In this document: one piece after another, positions 26,601-38,700 of the stretch
How the letters are laid out: each line of letters begins with the position of its first letter
Position numbering within the stretch: the stretch's first letter is position 1
NCBI GenBank assembly: GCA_014706295.1
Contig: JACSVZ010000006.1
Location: forward strand, 31,689,017-31,753,016
Length of the DNA: 64,000 nucleotides
Direction: 5' to 3'
Origin: Lycocorax pyrrhopterus obiensis
Taxonomy: Eukaryota > Chordata > Aves > Passeriformes > Paradisaeidae
Program-made: the position numbers and the translations under genes
The notes under the pieces: generated by a model
Told to the model about the DNA's origin: nothing
Database searches by the model: none
Seen by the model: only the letters and a program-made list of their open reading frames with translations

Positions 26601-29600
26601 CAGCTTGCTGAACCTCAGTGTTCTGTAACATCTAGGCAATACCTTGTTGGAGAACAGGCTGTCCACAGGATTTTTTTCCTCCCAAATGAATCATAGAAAT
26701 TAGAGATAGAAAAGATCAAGTCAGAAGTGGTAATATAATTCCCTTCTGTAAAAGTGGATAAGTTATTCAGGCAAATCTATTTGATCTCTGAAATATTGTC
26801 ATCATGATAGAAGAAGCTGATGTTCAAAGGGGATAGGTGTTCTGACCTTGAAAACACACCCACCCAGTGAACTGTAGAAAGAACAGGCCAGGCAGATACC
26901 AGAGCCAAAACCAGGGTCACAGAACTTGAGATATCCACCACTGTCTCCCTGCCTTGGTCTCTAACTTTCACCAGCAAGACAGCAGGATTTGTTGATTCAC
27001 TTCAATGTCATTACAAGCCTTCTCGATATTTTATGTTATGTCTTAGTTCACTCTTGGCTGGGCAACAAGAGTCACTTTTATCTTTTATTTCTATGTTTTA
27101 AAACTATAAAGCCCTGTGAGAGTGCCAATTTAATACAATCTTGTTACCAAGGTAAATATGTATTAGCTGCGATAAAATTTTAGACATTTCTGTAAAAGAA
27201 CAGAAGTCTTGTTCGATTTGCTGCTGCTTCTAAAGCAAAATATCTTAGACATGAACCTACTATGTAAAATCTCAGAGCAAAATATTTCATGCCACTGCAT
27301 AATGTAACAGAAAGATGAGAGTATCCTGAGGTGCACTGTAGCTCTGAGAGCTATTTAAAGTACTTTTTAAAATGGCATTTCTTAAAAGTTGTTAAAAAAG
27401 ACCCAAACCCTGACCACTTTTAGATTTTTTTAAGTTCAGTTTCACAAAAGATCTTCAGTCCAATGTCTAGTCCTATGTTAGGTGCCTAAATGAGCAATGG
27501 TTGTCTAGGCCTTTTCCTTAGTGCTGCTTTCCTCAGGTGCTTTATATTTCATGTCAGGTAAATTCATCCACTAGACAGTGCTACCCTTCTTGGCATAACC
27601 AGACATACCTCAGTCTTATCAGTACTGAGATACTCGATATCCCATGCACCTCCTAAATCTGCTGCGTAGTACGAACTAATTATGCCTCTCATGTGAGAGG
27701 TCCAATATAAGAGATATTTTCAAAGCAGCCCTGGCATATCATAAAGAACTGCCAGAGGCAAGGAACATCCCCAAGTCTGTAGCACTCATCCAGCATATGG
27801 ATTCAATTCCCTTCTGTGCCTGACAGCAAACTCCACTTTCCTCTCATGACTGAACCACCAAAAATAGCACTGACAAATATTTTTAGACTGTAAGAAGGAG
27901 AGCAGTAGCTTTCTCATGCACATGTGTACCATGGGACTGCAGAAAAAGATGGTAGGTGATAAAACCACAGAAAATGGTATGTTGTTTGGGATATCTGTAA
28001 AACTACTCAATCTCATCTGCATACTCTTTGGCTACAGTCGACTTGGACCTGATACCCAACCATTCCTTTGTTCTGAATACTACATAATTTGTCATTGCCG
28101 TTTTCTGCTAATTACTCTTTCATGCATCTGATTTTCTTGGCCAGAAGATGGCATAGGCATTTCAAATTTAATTGTTGCTGCAGCTTCACCAGGAGATTCT
28201 GTGTGATGATTAATCTAAATACAGTATAGCATTTTCTTTTCTGAATGCATCAGTAATCTTTCATTTATGCTGTGCTGATTATGTAAATTTTTCTTCAACT
28301 TTCAGCACAGTGAAACAAAACATTACAATATGGATTAGTCTGATAGCTCTTTAACAAATCTATTCTTCAACATCTCTCTAATATACTGTTATGTAGTTCT
28401 CCAGCTGTCCAGACCTGTAAGATTCAGGACCCTGAATTTCTATTAACTGTAGTTAACTGTTGAGGTTACTTAGGTCATTTCAGTATCTGAACTTACCTGA
28501 CACTAAGTATTTCTACTTTAGTAAAACTGTAAATGAGTTTAAACCTCAAATATTTAATAGTCTCTTCAGTGCTAACAAGCTGCCTGCCTATCATCATTAC
28601 TTCTATAAGCAGTGGCAATGTCTTTAATTGCCCTATTGGTTTCATTAGTGTCCCAACTAGATGATAGAAGGTCTGAAAGTCCCTTTTATGATGAGACAGA
28701 TGTGTACATTTGAATGAGGTTTTATGAAAATGATGAAGTAATGCAAGGTCTTTTCTCAGCTTAAAAGGAAAGAGAAAGGTTTTCTTACATATGCTTAAAG
28801 TTAAAAAGTTGACTATGGGCTTTAAACCATTCACATTTCCCTGCATCACCACCTGCAGCATCAGGGTTAACTTGCTAATGAGAACCAAAACCAAGAATCC
28901 CATCATGCTGTTCAAGTTTAACATGCACGTGGATTTCTTGATTCAGGACAGGTTTATAAATAGTGCCTTTAGTTTAAAAATAGACTTTTCAGATCTAGGG
29001 GAGTTGATATTATGATCTGTAAAGTGAATGAAGCTCCCAGGAGTAACTAGAGCTTATGTAATATTTATTCCTAAATTTTTGCTCAGCTGTTTTGTGCCAT
29101 TTTGATGCTGAGCTGCAAGGACTGTTAGTTTCTTAGACATTTCAAATCTTTCTTCGGTGAAGCTGGGACTGCATGCATGCTAGGTAACCTTACTTGACTT
29201 TGGGATTTTGCCTAAGAAGCAATGGTCATTGTCCCCACTTACAACTATTTTAACTTAGCAATTTTTGTTGTGCATGACCTCTGAGGAAACCCAAACTGCG
29301 CTGCTAGGTACAGCAACATTCCAATATTAATTTAATGCTAGAAAAATTATGAAATTATCTTTTTCTTGAAACAGTCTGACTGATTAATCTCCCAGGTAGA
29401 AGAAACACTGAGTAGAGCTAAGATCTGTCTCTGCATACATGTACAAGAAAATTTTATTAAATTTGTATTAGGTACTCACAAAAACATCTTTCACTCCTTG
29501 ATTTTGTAGTTGTTTATGATGTTTTACGAGTGAAATATTGGTGCTAATGGAACAACATTCAGGGCAAAAATGTTCATGGAATATGAAACAAATCTAGCTT

Positions 29601-32600
29601 TAATATTTGTCATTGGGACACCATTTTATGCATGGAAACATCATTAAATAAGCAGAGGCCTGACAAAATGCCTCTCTAAGGAAGAAGTTCATCTCTCTGA
29701 TGCTGTACCCAGTTAGGAGGTATCACATTTAAAGTTTCTGATGCTGCAGGTGTTCACTGGTGAGCACCTATCATACTCTTATTTTCAGCAAGGAGCATAA
29801 ACTCTCAAATTAACATCCTGAGCAAGGGCTAGATTAATCAGGAAGATTTCATAATGCCAAAAAAATCTGTAAGCTATCCTTGAGGAAAATCAGTAGAAGA
29901 ATTAGAATGATCAGAAACCCGTGCTTAAAAGAGTAAATAAAATGTTGTGCTGTTAGATGTATAAAATTTGTACATAACAAACTTGGCAGTGTGATATTTA
30001 AATACAGCTTGATGTCTACAAAACATGATCAAAATTTATAGGAAAGCATCCTGTTAATTAAGGCTAGTTATGAAACAATTTGAAATGACTGTTAACATAT
30101 CTGGCAATATCTTACAAGTAGTGAAAAGACAGTAGATAAGAATGACATGAATCTGATCATTAGAAACTAAGTTTGGTCTTGTAAAAATTAGCAACGTTGA
30201 ACCAATTACACTATCCTCTTTCCTTAAAGATATACTCAGCAAGTTAATGTTAGAGGTGTGAGTCAGTGGCCACTGAAACAAAATCTATGTGACTTCAATG
30301 ACTGCTGCACATACTGTTTAGTCTTACCTAAAAGATAAAGCAACTCCAGTTAGCATAAAGACTAAACCTCTCTTACCTAAAATTGTTCCAGCCTGAAGCA
30401 CTAATGGAAATGTGATGGTATGTGTTTCAAAATGTAGCTACGTGATGAAAACACAATGGCTTGTGGAAAGCATTTGTTGTAAGAAGCCAAAGCATTATTT
30501 GTACAGGAAAAGCTTTGAAACAGGTGAACAGAATAGTGACTTGGCGGCCAATATTAAAAGGTATAGAGTATCTTGTGAAAAAACGAGGAGAAAAAGTAGC
30601 TTTACTGATGCTGCCAGCAATATGAGATCTTCTTTAAAATTCACTCAGATTTTCTGAGTACCAAATATTCTAGCTGGAATCCCTCTAAAGCTTTAAAACA
30701 CTGGTTTTTTGTTCCATACATAAGCTGTTTCCCTTTTTTACAGTAGGTTGTTTTCCCCAGACTAAACATTTCAGGAGAGTAAAAGTACTTCACAGTCTTA
30801 ACACTCAAGGAAAGAACACTGTAGACCACATCTCCCTCAGTTCTCCAAAAATTTCCAGAATTAGTCATTTTTGACCTGCTGGCAAGGTGTTCAGCCCTCC
30901 ATTCTCAGTCTATGGCAGGCATTCAGCACCACCTAGTCTGTGTAACTTTAATCTTTTTCTGTTAATATTCTGCACATATTTAAGTTGCTAGAAATTTCTG
31001 GAAACTTTCTAATTATCATTCAAGACATACTTAGCACTAAATCTAGGGAATAACAACCCACACAGTAATTTGTATGTGTTCTGCAAATACAAATTGCTAC
31101 TGATAGAACTACATCATGTAGTTCTTATTGAGGCTCTTATATTAATTTTGGTATCTTGGCAATCCCATAAGCATTCTTTCTTTGATAATCTGTCAGGGTC
31201 ACAGTTTTTACACTCAGTTAATGTTGTATTGGGCTCTTGGAAAAGTCAAATTGTCTGGGAAAACACTTGTTCATTTTCTGTTGCTTTAATGCAGCTTTAT
31301 ATTCAGCAGGTAGAATTGATGTTATGTGTTTGCTGAGCAGAAAGGCTTCTTTTCCAGTAAGGGTGGTGAAAATATTTAGTGGAACATTGCTTTAGACAGC
31401 ATCTAAAAACATAACCTGCTCAAGCTGGTTGCCAGTAGATTATCTTTCTTCCCACATACATCCATTGCACAACATTTGCTTAAACTTATTAAAGCTTATT
31501 TGGCTTATGTCAAAGTCAAGAAATCCAACCTCTGCCTTCTCAGTTCAGCCAACTGGTGTTAATGCATAATAATATATTCTTTAGGTACACAAATCACATT
31601 TTTTCACAGTAACGTGATCTTACTCTCTAAGGAGAATGAATACCTTTTCTTCAAGGAAGAGTTATTCAAGATTTTGATTTTGTGGCCTTTTTAAAGGTTC
31701 AGTAGAGAGCTTCAGGCTTCATTTATAGCATTCTGTTCAAACCTAACTTTGAAGATAAAAATTGACCCTTTCCTACATATATTTTTATGGTACTCACCTC
31801 TAAAATACCAAGTATTCTACAAACATAAGTGTTTAATTTCACAATATGCCATTAAAATATGAGAATTTTATAAATTAGCAATATATTCCAGTGACTGTGG
31901 TACCTAAAGCTAGGATCATGTTTTTAAATTGTTTATTATATAACATATGAAAGCTCAACATCATTTCAGATCCAGCTTCAGGGTCTGAAACAATGAACCT
32001 CAAAATATACAACAAACATAATAATGCCAAAAATTTTTTTACTTGAATTTTCTATTCTGTCTTAGCAAAAAATTTCTGTGCTTATAAGGAAAATGTATCT
32101 GAACTCAAGTTTCAAGATAACCCTTCCTGAAAGGCAAATTAAAAGTCCTCTCTGCGATCAGGTATCTGGTTTCCGAGCAGCTTCCAGCCCCAACACTTTG
32201 TTCATTCAGCTGGCATGCTAACCATGAGCTGGCAGCTTGGGACTTGGTTTCCAAACTCATGATTTCATTCTTTTTTTTTAAGACAGACTACTAGGATATC
32301 CTGCTAGCCGGCTGCTAGCCTCCAATTTTCACATGAAACAGCTTGTGTTTCCAAGACTTTCAGTTTGTCACTCTACAGCAGCCAGTTGAAAAAAGCTGGA
32401 ACAACCATGGTGCATGAGTTTATGGAAGCCTAAAATTTGGTTGATTCAGAGTGCCTACTCTTCCTAGACTCATTTTTTTCCAAAGCTAAAAATACTCAGA
32501 TAAATGTATGCCATCTGTCACCTTTCAATGAAATACAATGCCTTTTAAAAGGGAAAAAACCCTTTTAACTTTTTCCTTATTATTTGGCTAAAGTGGGTAA

Positions 32601-34665
32601 ATAATGACAACATTAGCAATAACAATGATGAGCGGCAGCAGAAGTTTTAGTGGATGGCAGAGAAAGAAGTTTAGGATGGGCAGTCTCCAGCTAAGCAGAA
32701 AGTTAATAAGCCAATATAAACAGAATTCTTTCAAGTATTCCATTTTAATAAGTGTCTGGAGTTTATATGTTACCATTTCATCAATCCTGCAATATTCTGG
32801 ACAGGGGGAAAAACCTGCCAACAGCACCTTTTCATTTACTTTCCTCTTCTTGATTCAGCAGATAAACAGAGAGCTCTGAGTTCCATACAGTCTCTTATTC
32901 TTGTATCAGTTGCCACTACATCAAGGATAGAATCTGAAAGCAGTGCTTTTTCCTGTGTCATCTTCTGCTTAAAGGAGCTCTGGTGTTTGTGCTGAAATGA
33001 TCTGGAATTCTGCCAAAGGCTTCAGGATAAGCATATTTCAGTCTGGCAGTGAATCCCCAGTCAAAGACGAAACAACTACAGACACTATCACAAGCAAGTT
33101 ATTTATAAATCCAGATACGAAATCTATGAAAACTAGTGCAGCAGTCTTTTAACTGAGGCCATTTGTTCCAGCTGCCATTAGTATAAATATCAAATGCGGT
33201 ACTTTGTGCATGTATCAAAATTTAAACACAACAGTGTAGGTAGCATCCCGAGAAAGATAATTTCTGTGTTTTCCTCTGTCAGTATTTGCAGATTGAACAT
33301 TTCTAACTGGACATTTAAAGCCTAAGATTGGTAAGACACTATACATTTTAAGATATTTGAAATAATATCTTAAAAAAGTAATTTTGAAAATTTTAGCGGC
33401 TAAAATGCCCTGTTGGTCCATAGACACTTTTGCCTTTCCTACTAACCTGTTATTATCTGTTTTTATTTTGTATACTCAAAATAAATGCATAAAACAATTC
33501 ATCAAGTGCGCCTTGGATTAATAATGAAGTTGTACATCATCTAAAACTAACAATATGCTTTATTACAGGTTGCAATAGAAGCCCATATTTCATCTTCCAG
33601 GAATAATCTCAGAATTCCAAAGTAGAATCTCAAACACACAAATGCCTATGTATCTATGCATTTATGTACCTACAAACATGCATGTAGAGATAACATTTAT
33701 AGCTTTCTGTACTTATGGACATGAATAACTAGAGCTTGACATGTAATAGTTATTTTAAAGATATGAATAAAAGTGACATCAATGTTTCTTTTGAGCTTCT
33801 TAGAAATTAGTAGGGTTGAGAGGCATTCAGATGCCTCATTTAAGCTTATCATTTAAGCAACCAAAAAAAAAAATATAATCTATTCTCAAAAAATAAAGTA
33901 AAAACATGATGTATTCCATTGTCTTTGAAGAATATCATCTCCCTTTGTTAAAAAATGAAGCAGCAGAATGTTTCATTGCTTAATTTTCCAGTTTGGAGGC
34001 AGAGAAAAATGGGGCATCAGTACTGTCTGGGAACTGTCTAGGTAATTGCCTAGCATCTTTTTTTTACTGAAGAGCCTGTCTTTAGGAAAGACAACTAAGT
34101 CTGTGTTCAGCTAGACTTTTAGAAGTTAAGTTTATTTAAGTACTTGCTAGCAGATTCAAGGAGAGTAACATGAAAGTCATATTAAAGTCATGGAAGCTTG
34201 AAATATAAATGGGAGAAAAGAGATTTTAATTTCAGGAGTGGAAAAGTTAAGGGCTAATGTAATGAAAGGAACTTAAATAAAGAAGGTAAATGTGAATTTG
34301 GAAATTTATTAGTAATATTATTTCTGTTGATTTTTCAAGAGAGACTATTTAAAACCAAAGCAAGCCTTACAGTTATGAATATTTTAATTTGATATGAATT
34401 CTAAGTCTGCGTGATTGAAAGAATACAAATAAATGACATGATAAAAATAATAGGTCATGATAATTAAGCTTAAAGACAGTTTTTTTTCAAAAGGTGCATC
34501 TTTAAGTTAAGCTACTTTTTTTAACTAAAAATGAGTGTCTTATTTCTGATACATGACAACGAATTTTGAGCTAGAAAGTAGAAACTAATTACATTTAAAT
34601 TGTTCCACTGAGGCTGCTCATTAATATATTGGGAGCAGAAATGACAGAAAAGAGCGAAAGAAAAA
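20641..34665. other. MTNR1A: Long non-coding stretch, probable MTNR1A intron 1
   Basis: About 14 kb of AT-rich sequence immediately upstream of the MTNR1A exon 2 acceptor. I looked on the + strand for the first coding exon (expected to end in the conserved NKKLRNAG block followed by GT) and did not see it. ORFs of up to 143 codons (for example 28493-28924, minus) have no motif, are Leu/Phe/Lys-rich from AT content, and are taken as chance. No transposon was recognised with confidence. Confidence 0.5.
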
Positions 34666-34697
34666 CTAATACCTGCCTTTTTATATTTATTTTACAG
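34666..34697 (+). promoter_or_regulatory. MTNR1A: Splice acceptor of MTNR1A exon 2
   Basis: CTAAT at 34666-34670 is a good branch-point candidate about 30 bases before the AG. A pyrimidine-rich stretch CCTTTTTATATTTATTTTAC follows, then the AG at 34696-34697. Splicing here leaves GA as the first two exon bases, which complete a Gly codon with a G from exon 1. This matches the known G-N-(I/V)-F junction and the phase of the melatonin receptor family intron. Confidence 0.9.
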
Positions 34698-35566
34698 GAA
34701 ATGTGTTTGTTGTAAGCCTGGCAGTTGCAGACTTGATAGTAGCTATCTACCCTTATCCACTGGTCCTCACATCTGTGTTTCACAACGGATGGAAACTGGG
34801 ATACCTACACTGCCAGATTAGTGGCTTCTTGATGGGCCTAAGTGTCATTGGATCAATCTTCAATATTACAGGCATCGCTATCAATCGGTACTGCTATATC
34901 TGCCACAGTCTCAAATATGACAAGCTGTACAGCGACAAGAATTCATTGTGCTATATTGTTCTTATATGGGTCCTAACATTTGTTGCTATCGTGCCCAACC
35001 TGTTTGTGGGATCGCTACAGTATGACCCCAGGATTTACTCATGTACATTTGCACAGTCTGTGAGCTCAGCATATACTATAGCAGTTGTGTTTTTCCACTT
35101 CCTGCTTCCCATAGCCATAGTTACTTTCTGTTACTTGCGAATATGGATCCTCGTTATTCAGGTAAGGCGAAGGGTTAAGCCAGATAACAACCCTAGGCTG
35201 AAACCACACGACTTCAGAAACTTTGTAACCATGTTTGTGGTATTTGTACTGTTTGCAGTCTGCTGGGCTCCTTTGAACTTTATAGGCCTTGCTGTGGCTG
35301 TCAACCCAAAAACTGTAATCCCTAGGATTCCAGAGTGGTTGTTTGTATCTAGTTATTACATGGCATATTTCAACAGCTGCCTTAATGCTATAGTGTATGG
35401 ACTCCTGAACCAGAACTTCAGAAGAGAATACAAGAGAATTATTGTCACTTTTTGTACAGCAAAAGTTTTTTTCCAGGATAGTTCTAATGATGCAGGAGAC
35501 AGAATGAGAAGTAAACCTTCTCCACTGATTACAAACAACAATCAAGTGAAGGTGGACTCTGTCTGA
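34698..35566 (+). CDS. MTNR1A: Melatonin receptor type 1A, exon 2 (TM2 to C-terminus)
   Basis: Last coding exon of the Gi/o-coupled melatonin receptor MT1 (Mel1a), a class A GPCR of the plasma membrane that lowers cAMP in response to melatonin. It encodes Gly (split codon), Asn and 287 further residues to the TGA at 35564-35566. Counting from the Val codon at 34703, visible features are: TM2 Asp10 (2.50); ECL1/TM3 Cys37 paired with ECL2 Cys114; NRY at 61-63, the melatonin receptor form of DRY; TM5 His132, the position linked to melatonin binding; CWAP at 187-190 in TM6; and NAIVY at 228-232, the family's NAxxY in place of NPxxY. The C-terminus DSV is known in mammalian MT1 as a PDZ ligand. 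The tail '[19 protein letters not shown]' and the '[10 protein letters not shown]' loop mark MT1 rather than Mel1b or Mel1c. There are no frameshifts or stops. The known full-length bird protein is about 353 residues, so about 64 residues are missing here because exon 1 was not found. GTG at 34703 is an internal Val, not a start. Confidence 0.97.
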
Positions 35567-35793
35567 AAATGGGACGCTTACTATTACCACTCAACAGCAT
35601 CCAAATAAAGTGTCCATTTTATTAGATCTCCTGTTAAATATCATAGTGAAATATATCTTCTACACTGAAAGCACTTTGATCAAATTCCTTGCATGGTATC
35701 TGGGAGCTTGTTACAGAGCCTTGACATACAGATCCTATTATACAACGGTATATTCCTTGTATAATGACATAATGGTATCCCTGAGGGAATAAA
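35567..35793 (+). other. MTNR1A: MTNR1A 3' UTR with candidate polyadenylation signals
   Basis: AATAAA occurs at 35604-35609, only 37 bases after the stop, followed by a GTGTCC/TTTTATT-type GU/U-rich stretch. A second AATAAA is at 35788-35793. The first would give an unusually short 3' UTR and the second about 240 bases. Which is used cannot be told from sequence. The 60-codon ORF at 35610-35792 is chance. Confidence 0.6.
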
Positions 35794-35799
35794 AAGTTA

Positions 35800-38700
35800 T
35801 GAATGACTACTTTATTTTTGTAGATGGAGATAAATACCTAGAAAGAGATTGAATCAGAAGTGTCCCTATAGCCTGGTGCAGTAAAACAAATCATAAAACT
35901 ATTCCCACCACTTTCCACATGCTTTTTCTGACCAGGTTATGGTCCTGATTCTAAAACCTCTGAAAACCTCTTTTAAAAGATTAAATCATACCTTTATGTA
36001 ATGTATTAGGAGATGTGAAGTGAAAAATCAAAGTAATTGAAAATTCATTAGGATTTTTGATAAGTACGTCTATCTATATTTCTTTGCTACTAACATGGAC
36101 ACGAATATAATTTTTTTGGATATTAAACCTCACCAGCCCTCCTAGGAATGACATTCTCAATTGACTTCTCAATTTTAAAATAGCTTTTAGGAGAAGAAAC
36201 ATGCCTGAATGATTATCTTCAAAGCTCCAAGGGCAGGAGGATAAACAGCAAGGAAGGAAAAGAGCCATGATTCATCAGCTCAAGCTGTTTCAGCATGAAA
36301 AAGAGGTGTAGGAGGGTTGGGAAGAGAAATTTAAACTACCATTATTTCTGAAGAGACGGTAACTCCTGAAATAAGGAAGTGCCCCAGAGGAGTTTCTGGG
36401 GAAACACCTTCTAGAAACATAAGTGAGGAAGAACTCTTATATATCACTTGTTTACAAGACAGAATTCTAAATCTCTGGGAGAAGATAAATGCATTTAATA
36501 GGAGTAATAGTTGAGTATGACAGTTTTGTCTGGTTAATGGAATCTTAAGGCCATGGAACCCTGGGAAATGAGACATACATATAGGATGAGTATTTAACAT
36601 CTTTCTGAAACTGATCTCCTGAGAATAACCTGAGACTAGCAGTTATTTTTTAATCTGCCACAGATAAAATTTTCAAATAATAATTAGAGTTTACCACGAT
36701 TATGAACTTAGTGTAATAACCTAGAACAATTAGACACCTTTAAATAAAGAGGAGATACTACTTATAACAGTGGTAGAAAAGAGGAACACGTGATTCTCAA
36801 GACTTTCCACAGACAGCAGGGACCTCTTCAGTGAGGGGAAGTACACTGTGAAGTGAGGAAGAATAGCTAGACAGGCTGTCTCCTGCAACAATGAATCTCT
36901 CTAATGAAGTCCTCTGGCGGAGAAAAGCAATTCACAACAATAGGAGTCACCTTCAAATTGACCTTAAAAAGAAAGAGCATTTAGTTCTGGAAAGAACTGT
37001 CATACCTTTTAATGCTCAATTGTTTATACCTACAGTGATGTTCAAGTACACTTGAGCTTTTCCAAGCCAATTCCAACAATGTCAGTGGGAGTAAGAGCTT
37101 CTGAATAGCCGTCAAACTTTTGTTAGTCTATGTTCAAATGTGAATTTTACTTAAACAGTTATTTTAAAATATTATTTACTGTACTGAAGATTTTCTTGAC
37201 CTTATATGTCTTAGAAAACAACAGTCATTCTGTCATAGAACTCCTTAAACTGCATATAAATCTAACAGCATTTCATCTTTCTTGGATCAGAGATTAGTGT
37301 ACCGTTGGTTTACTAATGAACTAAAAGGGAATGGATTCATATTTACTTGAAAGCCCCACCGACACTTCATCATCATACCAGTTTCTTACCTTAAAAACAG
37401 GTGCCTCATGTCAAGTTAACAACGGAACTAAATGAACAACATTGTAAAACCTTGGGTATGAACTAGCAAGTCAATGCATTGCTGAGGTGCTTGACTCATC
37501 TTTGTTTACATTTTCCAGTCAGAACCACTGTGTAAATAACCAGCTCTCTTCTATTGTGGTATCATCATATGATATGATACAACATGATTTACAGCATAAA
37601 GTATATCACAGCTTTCTTCACTGTGATTTCATCCTTGGAGGATGCTTAGCTCTGTAATTTTATTGCTTTGTGTGTAGTGATTTTAGAATACCAAGGGAGG
37701 CATGACCACCTTACAAGTAAATGAATTTTTCATGCAAGAAAAAATATGATTTAAATTCTTACAAAAATTGCCTTATTTAAAGCATATTTTCAATGAAAAT
37801 AATGTCTTATTATATATCTATGAAAGCAGCATAAAGACAGTTAAAGTAGCTTAATCATTAGTAAGTTTAGAATTCTCAAAGATCTTTCACTTTCCATTTC
37901 CAACAGAAAATGTACATCTGTATCACATCTACATATTTACGAGCCGGTTCAAGATACTGTATCCAATATGTGGGTTATCGGAGGAATTAAAGTCCCCTGT
38001 AATTCGCAACTGCGAAAATATATTTTTGATGACAATGAAAATGGTTTGCTATATACAACAGAACATATTATACCAAAGGTATATATTTTATTGAATAGGC
38101 CTGTGATAAAAATGGAGAGCATTTTTCAGATCTGTATTTTGAAATATTTGTATTAAATCTAAATCACAGAAATGTGCATGTTGGTGATGTTATGAGCTGC
38201 TAAATATAGCAATAATTTTAAGAAATGTATTTCTTGTTCTTCTTTGGGGGGAGAGTTGATAATTTCATTTAAATTACTATGGATGAAAAATCTGGGCAAT
38301 ATCTGCTGCCCTCTTGAGATTACTTTTGCATTTACTGCCATTCTGAAGTATGTTTTAGGTAAGAATTGCAAAACCACTCATTGCAAAAGTGGAAGAATAA
38401 TGATTCTTAACTCTGCTGTAATGGTTACTTTTAATTAAAGTCTATTGCTTCAAAAGAGTCAAAGTGATTCATGCAAGACAATCAGCAGCCTTGTCAGCTG
38501 CTCACTGACGATAAGAATGACAATGTAAGTCAGCACCTCACAAGATCTGACTCTTTATGGTCAACATAAAGATGACTGGTGAAAATAATAATGATTTCTG
38601 TCCATTCTAAGGAGATGGAGTTTGAAACATCTGAAATTAGCTGCTTCTGTGAAAGTGGATGAGCCATGGCATGTTTTTTTATATTCCAAGTAATTAAATT

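Noticed and set aside
26640..26780. Possible LINE tail (AATCATAGAAATTAGAGATAG)
   Set aside because: Only a short resemblance to a CR1 3' end. No GGTTGGAAGGGACC block or ORF2 residues follow.
28493..28924. 143-codon minus strand ORF in the intron
   Set aside because: Longest ORF in an AT-rich stretch, but it has no motif and no biased composition beyond Leu/Lys/Phe. Length is within chance for this amount of sequence.
34703..34705. GTG as a start codon for the receptor
   Set aside because: It is internal Val in the GN(V/I)FVVSL block directly after a splice acceptor. TM1 would be missing if translation began here.
34698..35566. Mel1b or Mel1c (GPR50-like) identity
   Set aside because: The third loop ([10 protein letters not shown]), the VAVNP ECL3 and the VKVDSV end fit Mel1a. 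Mel1c differs in the third loop and C-terminal tail.
35066..35590. 174-codon minus strand ORF opposite MTNR1A
   Set aside because: Antisense shadow of a well-conserved receptor exon, with no motif of its own.
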